64,000 bases of DNA, taken from the NCBI GenBank assembly GCA_958510825.1, contig OY294051.1:29251265-29315264 (forward strand), given 5' to 3'. Each line of letters starts with the position of its first letter. Positions within the stretch are counted from its first letter, which is position 1. Shown in pieces: positions 1 to 11,169 of this stretch. A program made the translations under genes and the position numbers. The DNA comes from Brachypterus glaber (lineage: Eukaryota > Arthropoda > Insecta > Coleoptera > Kateretidae). The notes beneath the pieces were generated by a model. The model ran no database searches. It saw only the letters and a list, made by a program, of their open reading frames with translations, and was not told the DNA's origin.

Positions 1-249
1 TTTCGAAAAAAAAATACTGCTAACGACAAAATAATACTTTCCCCCATACTATGGGCTTAAGGCCTAGGTTCATTAAAATAAAAAAAAAATATTTTCAAAA
101 AAAAAAATTCAAAAAAAGTTTCTTTTTTCGTAAAACGAAAAAAAAATAAAAAAAAAATTAAAAAAAATCAATTTTTTTTTCGTTTTTCAAAAAAAAATTA
201 AAAAAGTTGATTTTTTCGTAAATTGAAAAATAAATTGAAAAAAACTGTT

Positions 250-545
250 TTTACCCCATTCTAGCCCCTTACCCCAACCCGATTTTTAAGAAAAACAATC
301 CCAGCTTAGAACTTTGGATAATTAACCTGTGGTCCAAATTTGAAGTCTTTAGCCCGAAGCGTTTTTGAATTATCGTGGTTACAAATTTCCCGGACACACA
401 GGCCGACAGACCGACAGACACAAAAAAAAATTTTGACGGAAATCATATATTTTGGATATAAAACGTCCAGAAATGTAAAAAAAGAAATAAATTTTTTTCG
501 AAATAATTTTACTAACGCAAGACTTTCCTTGGGGAAAGTAAAATA
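250..545 (+). repeat. Dispersed AT-rich repeat, 'gacagac' family (copy)
   Basis: This is one copy of a repeat family seen about ten times in the window. Its modules are 'gaactttggataa', 'gtccaaat', 'agcctttagccnaaagcgtt', a run of GACAGACNGACGGAC-like steps, and 'actttccttggggaaagtaaa'. The copies near 30.1-31.3 kb share these modules in the same order. No transposase is visible. Bases 1-250 are poly-A/T-rich sequence with scattered homopolymers and nothing else recognisable. Confidence 0.6.
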
Positions 546-819
546 AAATTTTGAAAAATGAATAAGGCTTTAAAATAATAACAAAAAACGAAATTCACCG
601 GTTAACCCCCCAAAACTTGCCTTATAAGGATAATCAATGACTATGAATCATACAAACCAGCTCTAGTGAAAATTAAGTTAAAAGGGACAAAAGTTATCGT
701 GTCCACAGACAGACAAACCAATAGATGGAAAAAAGTTCATGACTTTTTTTGACATTTAAATTTAATTTTGACGATTAACTCGTTTGTCACGATCATTACG
801 AATGTTACGCGACGCGCAC

Positions 820-1145
820 ATCCCCGTTCCGCGGAAATGACTGTGCGGGTCAAAACACCCCCTATCTTAACTTTTGAACCAGTTGAGATATCGACTACAA
901 ATTTGAAACGCATAAATAAGATAACTTAAACTATCTTTTGGCATATATTCGATATTTTTAGCTTTTGACCCCCTGATCACCGCGGTCGTGGTATACATCA
1001 TTTTAAAATTCTCTAGTTGACCAAATATTTTTTAATTTTTTCAAATTTTTTAAGGTTTTCATTTTATTAATGTTTTTGTTAAAAAATGCGATTTTTTAAG
1101 ATTTTTTTCGTAAATTTTTATTTTTGTCATTTAAAATTAGTTTAA
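820..1145. repeat. Decayed fragments of the 'ccaaaagtcaccccc' foldback MITE family
   Basis: The stretch carries 'cttttgaaccagttgagatat', a long block about 'aaactatcttttggcatat', and 'catcattttaaaattctct'. The same blocks lie in both arms of the intact element at 5,521-6,180. Termini are missing, so this is a relic. Bases 546-820 hold AT-rich sequence without a recognisable feature. Confidence 0.5.
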
Positions 1146-1149
1146 AAGT

Positions 1150-1735
1150 ACACGGTGTATTTGAAATAGCGTAGGAAATTTTAACAGGTGATTCTACATG
1201 ATAAAATATGACAAAAAGTTCCTATAAATATATGTCTAAAAATGCGTCACAAGGGAGCTACGCCCCTTTGAAAGTGGCTAAAAAAATCGGTTTTTATTTA
1301 ATAACTTAGGAACCCTTTGAGATATAAGAACGATGTTTTGCATGTCAACTAATCTTACCAAGGTCCGTTTTTATGTGTTATTTTAATGTACTTATTTCAA
1401 CCAGGGGTGTGCGAAACGGGAGGGACTTATGTCCCAAACTTTTTTCTGTGCAACTTTTTCGCAATTTTATTTTTGAAATATGATTCCTCAGGTCAAAATA
1501 CATAAAAAAGGTACTCTTGTTGTAATACTGTAGGATTAACCGTTTTCGAGAAACATTCATTTGAATGTGAAATTCCACGGTTCGAGGACGAAAAATTAAA
1601 AACTAAAATGTTGAAAACCAAAATTTGAATGATGCAGGGCGAATGTACATTAAAAACTAAGAAAAAAACCTCATATACAGGTACTTCCAAAAATCAATCC
1701 TAATGGAGACCATCTAAATATGCACCATTTTTAAA
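1150..1735 (+). repeat. Degenerate copy of the 'aaggtgattctacatcc' MITE family
   Basis: The landmarks of the better-preserved copies at 24,595-25,326 and 58,204-58,880 appear in order: 'aggtgattctacat', 'aaaaagttcctataaa', 'gggagctacgcccctt', 'gtgtgcgaaacggg', 'gtactgtaggattaaccg' and 'aatgatgcagggcgaatg'. Divergence is high and the end repeats are not intact. The short reading frames on the - strand here look incidental. Confidence 0.5.
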
Positions 1736-1799
1736 GGGCTATGGTAGCTTTAAAAGCGAAAATGTTACGCCGCGTTACATGGGGGGTGGGGGTCAAAAA

Positions 1800-1935
1800 T
1801 GGCCAAATTTCGCGTTACGTAAATTTCAATTATTAATTAACTGAAAATGGCAAATTGGCGCCGGTGGGAATCGAACTCACGCTATTTTGGGTAGTAAACT
1901 CGCGGTAGTCCACTACACCAATCCTCCCATGATTA
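1800..1935 (-). repeat. tRNA-derived SINE, truncated head copy
   Basis: Read on the - strand, the segment starts with a tRNA-like block. It has a box A-like 'tggtgtagtggac' and a box B 'gagttcgattccc', ends in 'ggcgcc', and continues into the family body 'cagttaattaataattgaaatt'. Fuller copies are at 2,620-2,878, 15,752-16,016 and 54,557-54,815. The acceptor arms do not pair as in a functional tRNA, so this is a SINE head and not a tRNA gene. Confidence 0.7.
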
Positions 1936-2619
1936 GAAAATAGACTGATGGAATAATTAGTTAATATTTTTATAATTTTGTTTAAAATTCAAAAAATTCC
2001 CAACTGGAACTGAATATTTTTTCCAACCTGAGATTGCGATATTTTTAACTTAATGATAGATATTAATAAGACGAAGAAAAGTTAATCACTAAAAACGTCA
2101 TTATAATTAACCTTAATGTTATAAGAGTTATAACTCCATAAGATTTTCAAAAAAATAGTTTATGATAATTTAACTTTGACATTAGCGTATTAGGTTAAAA
2201 ATATACATAATTATACATTTTAAAGAAATAAAATTATTTGTTTGAAAACATTTATTTTTGCTCTTTAATATTCATCATTACCTTGCAGATTTAATGCTTA
2301 ATAAGCCCAAAAAAAAATTAATATATCCATATATAAATCATTAGACAAAAAAAATGAAATATTCTTTTAGTTCCCAAATATATGTAAAGTTACATATATA
2401 TGTAAAGTATTACATAATTACGTAAATATATGTAATAAGTTGCATGATGTAATTTATAAAGCTTACTTACATGTAGGTACATAATATCAATAACAATTAC
2501 ATTAATTTTGGGCGATGAATATTTATATTCAATTTTAATATAAATTGAAAAATATAAAGAAATTTTCTATACAGGTAAATAGGGCTAGTTTCTTTGGTAT
2601 ATTTTTTTAATTTTTTGTC
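1936..2619. other. AT-rich spacer, no gene seen
   Basis: This is very AT-rich sequence. A cluster of 'acatatatatgtaa' and 'tacgtaaatatatgtaa' short palindromes lies at about 2,385-2,460. No sustained reading frame or recognisable repeat family was found. Confidence 0.5.
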
Positions 2620-2878
2620 TACCGCGTCTGTACATGACAAGTCTACTACAACTAGCGTGAGTTCGATTCTCACTGGCGCCGATTTGCCTTTTTCAGTTAA
2701 TTAATAATTTAAATTTGGCGAAGGCGTAAGTAAAGCGGACACTCCCCATAAAAACTGTTTCGAAAGTCAATATAAGCCGGTGGTTCCCTCTACTACTAGC
2801 CCACACAAGTCCTGGACTTAGGGGATGCTTAATTAAGTAGAATAGTACGAGGTTAAAACAAACAAAAAAAAACTTTTG
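2620..2878 (+). repeat. tRNA-derived SINE copy
   Basis: The order is a degraded tRNA-like head with box B 'gagttcgattctc' (about 2,661-2,673) and 'actggcgcc', then the body 'cagttaattaataattt', then 'ggcgaaggcg'. A conserved tail block follows: 'aagccggtggttccctc', 'tactagcccacacaagtcc' and 'aattaagtagaatagtac'. It ends in an A/C-rich tail 'aaaacaaacaaaaaaa'. Two other copies have the same order on the - strand. SINEs of this kind are transcribed by Pol III and mobilised by a partner LINE; the partner was not identified. Confidence 0.8.
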
Positions 2879-3041
2879 TTATAAATTCTACTATTTTATA
2901 GTATATTTTTATGAAAGTAAAATGATTTTATTCTGTATATGAATACATATTTTTGTATTAATTACACAGTAGCCCGAAGGAACGCATAAAAATCAAAACT
3001 GATAATGTACAATGTACAATTTGTACATACGTATAAAACTA

Positions 3042-3417
3042 AACAAGCCGTGAAGATATATGGTATACTTTTCAAATTGGATAGAATATTGCGTTTTCTC
3101 TCGATATACTGCTCAAAATAAAATTACCTTGATATAGTGCGCGAACATACTTAATGTTTTGTTTATAATTTATTAAAATTTGTAGAAAAATTTCTTTATA
3201 TCAAAGTAATCCTTTCTGAAAATTTTGTGTGTATAGATAGGACCTTAAAAAATCATTTTTTTTTCGTTTTTTGTTTTTCGCAAAAAAAATCAAAGTTTTT
3301 TAATTTTTTTTAGAATAAAAGAAAATTCAAAAAATTTTCGATTAAAAAAAAAAGATTTAAAAAAATGTATCTTTTTTGAATTTTTTTTTTTTCAAAAAAT
3401 TATAGTTTTTCGCAGAA

Positions 3418-3499
<82 letters not shown>

Positions 3500-3692
3500 A
3501 ATCGGAAAAAATTTTATATAATTTTTTTTTTAGTTTTTCATTTTTCAGAAGACGATCTTTAAAAAAAAAAAGTTTATTTTTTTTAATTTATTTTTTTTTA
3601 ATTTAATTTTTATATTTGGAAAAATGCAATATACTATTTACTGGGAATAATATGTAACGGAATGCATAGCATTACATATCTTCACGGCTTGA
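3042..3692. mobile_element. Foldback-type element with 'caagccgtgaagatat' ends
   Basis: The left end 'caagccgtgaagatata' and right end 'catatcttcacggcttg' are inverted repeats. The same termini occur at 28,745, 32,825 and 63,600. Between them lie A/T runs and a long (TA)n tract. No coding capacity is seen, so this is a non-autonomous element of unknown superfamily. Confidence 0.55.
3420..3494. repeat. (TA)n microsatellite
   Basis: About 37 uninterrupted TA steps sit inside the foldback element. Slippage and cruciform formation are expected, and the length may be imprecise in an assembly. Confidence 0.95.
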
Positions 3693-3802
3693 TCCAAGAA
3701 TTTTTTGTCCGGGACGTTTTTTGGCGAATTTGGAAATTTCAAAACTATCGTATTATACTATTCTAGTGCTTAGGCGCTGTGAATAGTATAATAATAGGTT
3801 TT
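3693..3802 (+). repeat. Palindromic end module ('agcgc..gcgct')
   Basis: The block reads 'ccaagaattttttgtc', then 'aactatcgtattatac', then a palindromic terminus around 'ttctagtgcttaggcgctgtgaa' followed by 'tagtataataa'. The same ordered module closes copies near 22,240, 29,640, 36,440 and 55,240, and lies inverted at about 62,970. It looks like a conserved element terminus. Confidence 0.55.
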
Positions 3803-3999
3803 TCATTTATACATGTAGGATAAAAATTTATAATTTGTTTTAGAATGTAAAAACAAATGAGAATTCATCCTACAAATAATTTACCGCGACATTTGACTTA
3901 AATTTTAAGCCCTTTATTATATGAAGGGCTCGAAATGAAATACCGTATGCACTAGTGCTTTTATAAAATTACTAGTGGCTAATTCAGGCATAAGTATCA

Positions 4000-4725
4000 C
4001 TAACTAAACTAAGCCATTCTGTCCTTTTTATTAACCTGGTGAGAAGCCATCTTTTTTTATGCCAATAAAAAGGACAGAACGGCTTAATTTAGTTAGTGCC
4101 TGGGTTCTGACTAACTAAACACTAACACTAACTAAACTATGCCATTCTGTCCTTTTTATTGGTCTGGTGAGAAGCCATCTTTTTTATGCCAATAAAAAGG
4201 AAAGAACGGCTTAATTTAGTTAGTGCCTGGGTTCTGTTAAAGGGTTCTGACTAACTAAACACTAAGCCATTCTGTCCTTTTTATTAACCTGGTGAGAAGC
4301 CATCTTTTTTTATGCCAATAAAAAGGACAGAACGGCTTAATTTAGTTAGTGCCTGGGTTCTGACTAACTAAACACTAACACTAACTAAACTATGCTATTC
4401 TGTCCTTTTTATTGGCCTGGTGAGAAGCCATTTTTTTATGCCAATAAAAAGGACAGAACGGCTTAATTTAGTTAGTGCCTGGGTTCTGTCAAAGGGTTCT
4501 GACTAACTAAACACTAACACTAACTAAACTAAGCCATTCTGTCCTTTTTATTAACCTAGTGAGAAGCCATCTTTTTTTATGCCAATAAAAAGGACGGCTT
4601 AATTTAGTTAGTGCCTGGGTTCTGTCAAAGGGTTCTGACTAAGTAAACACTAACTAAACTAAGCCATTCTGTCCTTTTTATTGGCCTGGTGAGAAACCAT
4701 CTTTTTAATGCCAATAAAAAGCAGA
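4000..4725. repeat. Six-unit tandem array of hairpins
   Basis: Six consecutive units of about 105-140 bp each consist of an inverted repeat: an arm 'taagccattctgtcc' plus 'ttttatt', a roughly 27-nt loop, and the complementary arm 'aataaaaaggacagaac' plus 'ggctta'. Many units also pair 'actaactaaac' with 'tttagttagt'. Arms reach about 35 bp. Units are separated by 'gcctgggttctg', sometimes with an extra 'tcaaaggg'. The last unit is cut off at about 4,725, where the MITE begins. No coding potential is seen. Confidence 0.85.
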
Positions 4726-5255
4726 TTAAGGACAATAAGTTTATGTTAATTTATTTTTTTAAATTTATCTAGAGGCGTGCCTAGACGGACAAAATATGTG
4801 AGGCTTAACACAAATTAGCCCCAAACTTTTTTATGTATTTTTTTTTTAGATTTTTTTGTAAAAAATATAGATTCCTTTAGTAAAAATACATAAAAAATGT
4901 CATATAGTGTAACACTGTAGGAGCAACCGTTTTCAAAAAAAAATCAATTAAGGGGAAGTATCATAGCATTTTGTGCAACCAAAAACGTTACTTTTTAAAA
5001 GGCTATTACTTCTTTAATATGAAATTTAGGTGTTTTGGTGAAAAATACTTTTTTGCTCAGTTTTAAACGAAGAATCATGCGGCATTTAAATTTTATTGAT
5101 GCTTTTTTTTTGTTCCCCATTTAATATGTCATATTCGAAGGGCCGTAGCTCCCTTAGGGCTCATTTCCAGACCACCCTTTATACAAACTTTTTTTCATAT
5201 TTTTGGATGTATAATCACCTTTTAAATTTTGACATGGCAGTTACTGATCACCCTG
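4726..5255 (-). mobile_element. MITE copy, one end missing
   Basis: The right end 'tgatcaccctg' is followed by TA (5,256-57). Inward are 'ggtgattatacatcc'-type sequence (inverted), 'gagccctaagggagct' and 'aggcgtgcctagacgg'. The order matches the reverse complement of 24,595-25,326. The opposite end is lost at the junction with the hairpin array. The small + strand ORF at 5,096 is incidental. Confidence 0.65.
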
Positions 5256-5520
5256 TATATAGACATGGAAGTATAAAGTTCATATAAATTTTACTTAATA
5301 TAATCTTAATATTCCACTTTAATTTTACTTAATATAAACTTAATATTACACTTTAATTTTGCCTTCAAGCAAGAGACAACACCAGACCTGCTAAAGCAAA
5401 GTATCCAGAGAAAACACTGTGGGAAATTATCCAGGATTTAAACGAACAATAAATTACCTCCAGTATTATTTATTTATTTAGATATTACATTATTATCTTT
5501 TTTTATATGTGTGTAATATA

Positions 5521-6180
5521 CAGAGCGGTCCAAAAGTCACCCCCTCCCCTCTTAACTTTTGAACCAGCTGAGATATATTTAATAATAATTTAATACTTTC
5601 AGCTCTTAAAATGTGGGCAGAGGGGCATGGGGGCACATTTTTTTAAATGGAAAAGGGGGTCATTTTAAAACTTATAAAATTCTTCATTTAACTCCATATT
5701 TTTAAATTAAAAAAAAAATTGCGTTTAAAAGGGGGTTGAAAATGGGTATGAATGTCAAAATTCCTCTAAAAAAAACAAATAATTTTTTAAAAATGCCTAA
5801 ATTCATCATAAAAAATGTTAAGTATACTTTTAAAGTAATTTTAGTTGACATAAATAAAAATTTATAAAAAAAAAACTAAAAAATCGAATGTTTTAGCACA
5901 AAAAATTGAAAAATCAAAAGCTTAAAAAAAACATTAAAAAAAAATTAAAAATGCTAGTTTAAATAGAGAATTTTATAAGCTTTAAAATGATGTATCACAC
6001 GACCGCCCTTTCCGTTTAAAAAAATGTCCCCCATGCCCCCCTGCCCACATTTTAAGAGCTGAAAATATCAAATATATGCTAAAAGATAGTTTAAGTTGTC
6101 TTATTTAAGAGTTCTAAATTTGAAGTCGATATCTGAACTCGTTCAAGTTAAAAGGGGGGGGTGACTTTTGGGCCGCACTG
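5521..6180. mobile_element. 660-bp foldback MITE with TA target duplication
   Basis: The ends are 'cagagcggtccaaaag' and 'cttttgggccgcactg', each bordered by TA (5,519-20 and 6,181-82). Inverted homology extends inward for roughly 200 bp per arm ('cttttgaaccagctgag', 'taaaatgtgggcag', 'ttataaaattct'). There is no transposase. TA duplication suggests mobilisation by a Tc1/mariner-like enzyme. Fragments of the family occur at 820-1,145, 8,020-8,210, 22,200-22,245 and 24,280-24,465. Confidence 0.75.
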
Positions 6181-6182
6181 TA

Positions 6183-7260
6183 TTATCTTAAAAAAATAAA
6201 TTGTGTTGACTAGCGGATTCAATTTAAAACTTAGTCGGAAAGAAATATATACCCGAAATACAATATCGAGGGAAATATTAAACGTATACAAATAGAAGGA
6301 TTTAGAAATACTTTCAAACATACACATAAGGATTGCCTGCAAATCCTTCTAAAAATAACCCACAATCCTACCTATAATTGTGATACAAAAAAATACTGTT
6401 GCCAACAAAAAAATAATTTCCTCTATAGTCGCTAGGTAGGTTTGCCTGTAAATAATTCAGGTACGCAATTTTTTTGATGAACATAGTAGGAATAAATCTA
6501 GGTATTAAGAAAGAACTGAGTAGGACAAGTTTTTCTAATACCTTTATTATAAATGTGCCTATAATAGGTAGATAGCAAATTTGCATATTGTGAGTAAGAT
6601 ATGAACATTGCATAGAAATTTTAAAGAAAGGAATATACCATAAACATTATTAAAGAACTTTAAAAAAAATATAATGTACATTAATTATATGGCACAACTT
6701 ATAGCAAAGAACTTTTACCTCAAGAAGGAGCATGATGAAATCTACCGTATGCTATGTTTGAAGCGTGAACCAACTATGGTGAGGGGCTGGTGGGGAGTGA
6801 CTATTGTTTACACTTAGTACGCGTAAAGAGAGAGAAAGAATGTGTAAACTCACAGTCCAATGTCGTAAAATGACTGACAGGGGTACAGTGTTGCCAATTG
6901 GAAACATATAATTCGGATATTTTATTGTAAATTTTAAGAAACATTAGTTCTGTATGAGTTTTATATGAACTAGTAGTTTAATTTTAATAGATTTAAATAT
7001 ACTATATTATTAAACATAATTATAGTATACACAATAAAGTTTTTTACATTTTTAATTTAAGTATAATGATTTGAATTTATGATAAGGCGGAAACTACGCA
7101 ACATCGCTACTAGGTAGCCTGAAAGTCGACTAGCGACATCTACATTTTACACCACAAAGCTGATCGCGTTTCTGTTAGTAAATAAACAAACAAAAAGATG
7201 ACACATTCATAAACATTGGTCTGAAATTACTTCTTGATGTAAAAGTTCTTTGACTTATAG
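6183..7260. other. Spacer without recognised gene
   Basis: The region is mixed AT-rich sequence with a less AT-rich stretch at about 6,740-6,900. Only frames under 82 codons are present, none with a recognisable domain or splice context. Confidence 0.4.
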
Positions 7261-7261
7261 G

Positions 7262-7722
7262 GAGACCAAAATTACCAAAATGGCAAAATTTTGATTAGTA
7301 ATAATACAGATGAAAGTAAAAAAAGGATCGATTATTTTGTCAGTGTGTAATGTTGTGTGTTTGCAATCTTTATATTATTACTAATGAAAATTTTGGTATC
7401 ATTTACCGTCTTTTAATTTTTCTGAATACTGTAACATACTTTAAAGTAGATCAGTAATACAACTTAACAACAGCTCAAAGTATACCATACTATAAGTGTA
7501 ACATGCTTTACCAAATGTTACAGTAATTTTTACTATAACATGCTACTATTAATAAACACATGTTGCTTGGGGATCCAAATGTACCAGCACGTTGTGATGT
7601 GGTAGTATGACAACATATTGTATATAATACACACATTGTCGTTTTTAATATCACAAGTAAAGTATTAAATACCAATGGTGGTGATATAAATAACAAATAT
7701 GTATTTACAAATAAAATTTAGT
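7262..7722 (-). repeat. Dispersed repeat, 'ttttgattagtaataatac' family
   Basis: Blocks shared with 26,440-28,320 (where another element interrupts them) and 54,030-54,390 are 'ttttgattagtaataatac', 'aggatcgattattt', 'actgtaacatactttaaa', 'tggtacatttggatcc', 'accacatcacaacgtg' and 'atatcgccaccattgg'. This copy is inverted relative to the other two. It has no coding capacity and is probably a non-autonomous DNA element. Confidence 0.65.
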
Positions 7723-8019
7723 AATAAAATTACAATGACATTACAAAACACCGAGAAACGTTAAAAAACAATATTTTTTAATTTATTTATTTTTACTAAA
7801 CAAGAGTTTCCACGGGGAAAGTAATAGTTAGATAAATCTTGCATTCAAGAACTTAACAAAAAAATCTTTAACTTTTAAGATAAAAGTTTAACATTTTTTT
7901 TTTGTAAAAGTAAAACTAAAATCTATTTTCAGATCTGCAGAACTTAGTGCCACTCGGAGAAGTATTGATGCAGATATAAACAACTTTTAGGTACACTAAA
8001 AATACATATATTAAATTTA

Positions 8020-8210
8020 AAATGTTAAATAGCACCATAATAACTACCTTTTGGTACATATTTTCTATTTTTAGGCTGTCAAATAGTTCTAGGGGGACAA
8101 AGCTTTGTTCCCTCGCAGAGGGGAAAAGGGGTCAAGAGATATGTCGCACGACGCTCTTTCCCTTTCTGTTTAAAATTACACTCACTGGGATTAGAACGCT
8201 AAGCAAATGA
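8020..8210. repeat. Fragment of the foldback MITE family
   Basis: 'accataataactaccttttggtacatattttc', 'gtcaaatagt', 'tatgtcgcacgacgctctttccctttctgtttaaaatta' and similar blocks match the interior of the 5,521-6,180 element. Bases 8,211-8,794 contain nothing recognisable. Confidence 0.4.
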
Positions 8211-8794
8211 AAATTACCCTACCAAAGGTTAAGACTCCTTAACTCAAAGGCAAAAATCAATTTATTGTAAAAAGGCAAGATTTTTTTAATTAGCCCCCAC
8301 AAATGCTTAATTAGCACCCCAGACTGTTAGGGGATATTTACCGCCGATACTTTTCCTAGTTGCGTCTTTGACTTTTGTAAAACCATATAAGTAACTTTTA
8401 TACTAGTTCTGCGATTTTCTGCAATATAAGATACTTATAAAAGAAGCCGAGTTGCCAAAAACCCCGACTATAAAAAAATACAAGTGCTCCATATTCTCCC
8501 TAGTATATAATAGGGTCACTTCATCTTAGTCTTACTTTGTTCTTTCGTTCTCTTTCGTTAGTTTTTGGTTTTTAGACTTAGCTTTTTTAGCTTAGAAAAA
8601 AACGAAAACCAGAGCAAAAACAGACTAAGTACAGATGCAGTAACCCTACCTATGCCTGATGAAGAAAATAAAAAATTGTTGGTGAATCAAAACCCATTTT
8701 TAAATGTAATAATGACGCTTTGGTACCGAATTTACAATAAAAATCTCTAGACTTCTCTAATTTAAATCCCTGATGATAAATAACAATTAATTAA

Positions 8795-10813
8795 GTAAAC
8801 TTAACAATTTGTACAAGAAACATACAAGTAAAAAATAAGCATATTAAATTAAAACCGTGGATAACAGCCGGGCTAGTAGCTTCCATACATAAAAGGGATA
8901 TTTTAAAAAAGAAATGGCTTCGACTAAATAATAACGAATCTTTACAAAATTTTAGAAATTACAGAAATATTTTAAATAATTTAATTAAAATGACAAAAAA
9001 TAACTATTATAAAACAAAAATTACAAATGCTGGAAACAATTATAAAAAAATCTGGCAAACATTAAATGATGCAGTAAATTTTAAGTCTAAAAAAAAGCAA
9101 AATATTAAATTTATTACTAATGAAAATGGTGAAAAAATTACAAATGAAAAAAATATGGCAGAGTCATTTAATGGTTACTTTATTAATGTCGGTAAAAAAC
9201 TTGCTTCCAAAATTAAAAAACCAAATAAATTTAAAGAAAAGAAAAATACAAATATTAACTCGTTTGTGTTAAGGACGGTTTCGGAAAACGATGTAAGTAA
9301 CAAAATTAAGTTATTGAAAAATGGTACGAGCGCCGGTAATGATGGTTTAACCGCTGAAACCTTGAAACATATTGAACCTTTTATAACCAAACCCCTCACC
9401 TTCATAATAAACAAAATTTTTGAAACTGCTACAGTCCCCTCTCAGTTTAAAGAAAGTACAGTCATACCCATATACAAACAAGGTAAAAAGGATAATACTG
9501 AAAACTATAGACCAATATCCTTAATTAATAATATGGCTAAAATTTTTGAGCAATGTCTAAAATCACAATTAGTAAATTTCTTAAATTCAAATAAAATGCT
9601 AAGTGAAAATCAATATGGGTTTAGAGAGAACTTAAACACAGAACAAGCCTTACATAAATTAACCTCCACTATAATAAATAAATTTGAAAATAATGAAAAA
9701 GTCTTGGCCATATTCATGGATTTACAAAAGGCTTTTGATACCGTACCGCATAATTTGCTAATCGATAGGTTGTATGACATTGGAATTAGAGGTATAGTCT
9801 TAGATTTATTTCGTGATTATCTCAGTAATCGTCAACAAAAAGTCAAAATAGGAAATTGTTTTAGCTCCTCTAAAATTATAAATACCGGTATTCCACAAGG
9901 AACGGTCTTAGGTCCTGTGCTCTTTTTAATATTTATAAATAATCTTCTAGAACAATACCAATTTATGGAAATACTTTCTTTTGCTGACGATACAGTAATT
10001 CTGTGCACAGGTAAAACTTGGGAAGCAACTTGTCGATTGGCAGAGGAAAGTGTAAATTCTGTTAAGCTCTGGTTGGACAATAGTCTACTATCATTAAATT
10101 TAAATAAAACCAAATATATAGCTTTTGCACCGACAATAACAGGTATGCCAAATAGTTTAAGAAATTTAAAAATAAAAAATTCAACAGACATTGAAAGTGT
10201 AAAATCTATAAAATATCTTGGAGTGATGGTTGACCAACACCTAAAATGGCACGACCATGTTGACTACATTAACAAAAGGTTAAAAAATATAGTTTATAAA
10301 TTTTACACTTTAAAAAATATACTTAGCAAAAAAAATTTAATGATAGTTTACACGAGTTTGGCAGAGTCCATACTTCGGTACGGTATCACAAGCTGGGGTT
10401 TGGCTTATACTACAAATTTAAATCCTCTTCAGGTTACGCAAAATTATATACTCAAAACCATTTTACATAAAAAATTTGATTCTAGCACCGAAAATTTATA
10501 TAAAGAAAACAATATTTTAGACATTCATAATTTAAGTATATACAATATTTTAATTTTTGTTAAAAAAAATCTCTCATGTTTCAAGGATTCAGTTGACCAT
10601 AATCATGATACCCGTAATAAAAATTTAGACAATTTTGTGCTGCATAAAAAAAACAAAACAGTAGGACAAAGAAGCATACAGTATCTTGGTTTAAAAATGT
10701 ATAATTATTTACCCACTAATATTAGGCAAGCCAGAAATTTAGAAATATTTAAAAAACTTTTAAAATCTCATTTAATTCACGACCTTTCTTTAAAAAATCT
10801 GTTCATTAAATAA
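8795..10813 (+). CDS. LINE (non-LTR retrotransposon) reverse transcriptase, 5'-truncated
   Basis: The ORF encodes the polymerase part of a non-LTR retrotransposon ORF2, which copies the element RNA into DNA at a nicked target. The frame is open from 8,795, after a TAA at 8,792. An ATG lies only at 8,990, but the upstream codons read KPWITAGL and KKWLRLNNN, the usual linker after the endonuclease domain. The true protein therefore began further upstream and the ATG is not the native start. Counting from 8,990, the RT blocks are in order: NGTSAGNDGL, YRPISLINN, FMDLQKAFD (motif A), GIPQGTVLGP (B), FADDTVIL (C, with the catalytic DD), LNLNKTKYIAF (D), KYLGVMVDQHLKWHDHV (E), then a C-terminal thumb region ending LPTNIRQARNLEIFKKL. 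There are no frameshifts or stops for 607 codons. The linker and motif style fit the CR1/Daphne/jockey group (inference). The endonuclease domain and any ORF1 are absent, so it is not autonomous. Confidence 0.9.
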   Translation, partial: VNLTICTRNIQVKNKHIKLKPWITAGLVASIHKRDILKKKWLRLNNNESLQNFRNYRNILNNLIKMTKNNYYKTKITNAGNNYKKIWQTLNDAVNFKSKKKQNIKFITNENGEKITNEKNMAESFNGYFINVGKKLASKIKKPNKFKEKKNTNINSFVLRTVSENDVSNKIKLLKNGTSAGNDGLTAETLKHIEPFITKPLTFIINKIFETATVPSQFKESTVIPIYKQGKKDNTENYRPISLINNMAKIFEQCLKSQLVNFLNSNKMLSENQYGFRENLNTEQALHKLTSTIINKFENNEKVLAIFMDLQKAFDTVPHNLLIDRLYDIGIRGIVLDLFRDYLSNRQQKVKIGNCFSSSKIINTGIPQGTVLGPVLFLIFINNLLEQYQFMEILSFADDTVILCTGKTWEATCRLAEESVNSVKLWLDNSLLSLNLNKTKYIAFAPTITGMPNSLRNLKIKNSTDIESVKSIKYLGVMVDQHLKWHDHVDYINKRLKNIVYKFYTLKNILSKKNLMIVYTSLAESILRYGITSWGLAYTTNLNPLQVTQNYILKTILHKKFDSSTENLYKENNILDIHNLSIYNILIFVKKNLSCFKDSVDHNHDTRNKNLDNFVLHKKNKTVGQRSIQYLGLKMYNYLPTNIRQARNLEIFKKLLKSHLIHDLSLKNLFIK

Positions 10814-11169
10814 TTTTTTTTGTTTGTATGTATTTGTGTACAAAAATTTGATGGTTTTTCAGGTGTTAAAAAATATTTCATTTAAAATTATGGGACCTTT
10901 TGGTTTAATTTGCAAGTTTTTTGTTTCGGATTTTTTGTTTAGTATTTTTTAGTTAGTATTATTTAGTTAGTATTATTTAGTTAGTAGTATTTAGTTAGTA
11001 TTATTTAGATAGTATTATTTAGTTAGTTTTATTTAGTTAATATTAACGTTATTGTAATCATTATACAGACACAATACAGGTTTCTTACCTAGGTGTCTTA
11101 ATTTATGATGGTAAACTGTTAATGGTAATGTTAGTAAATAAATAAATAATAAAAAAAAAAAAAAAAAAT
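8795..11169 (+). mobile_element. 5'-truncated LINE insertion with poly(A) tail
   Basis: The unit runs from the RT frame through a 3' UTR to an A-tract at about 11,149-11,169. The UTR holds five or six short direct repeats of 'tatttagttagta' at about 10,935-11,038. An 'aataaataaataat' run lies just before the tail. 5' truncation is the normal outcome of target-primed reverse transcription. The target-site duplication could not be settled by eye. Confidence 0.8.

Noticed and set aside
1855..1935. Possible functional tRNA gene
   Set aside because: Box A and B are present, but the acceptor arms do not pair and the block continues into the SINE body seen in other copies.
9175..10191. Antisense frames within the LINE
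   Set aside because: They are shadows of the reverse transcriptase frame.
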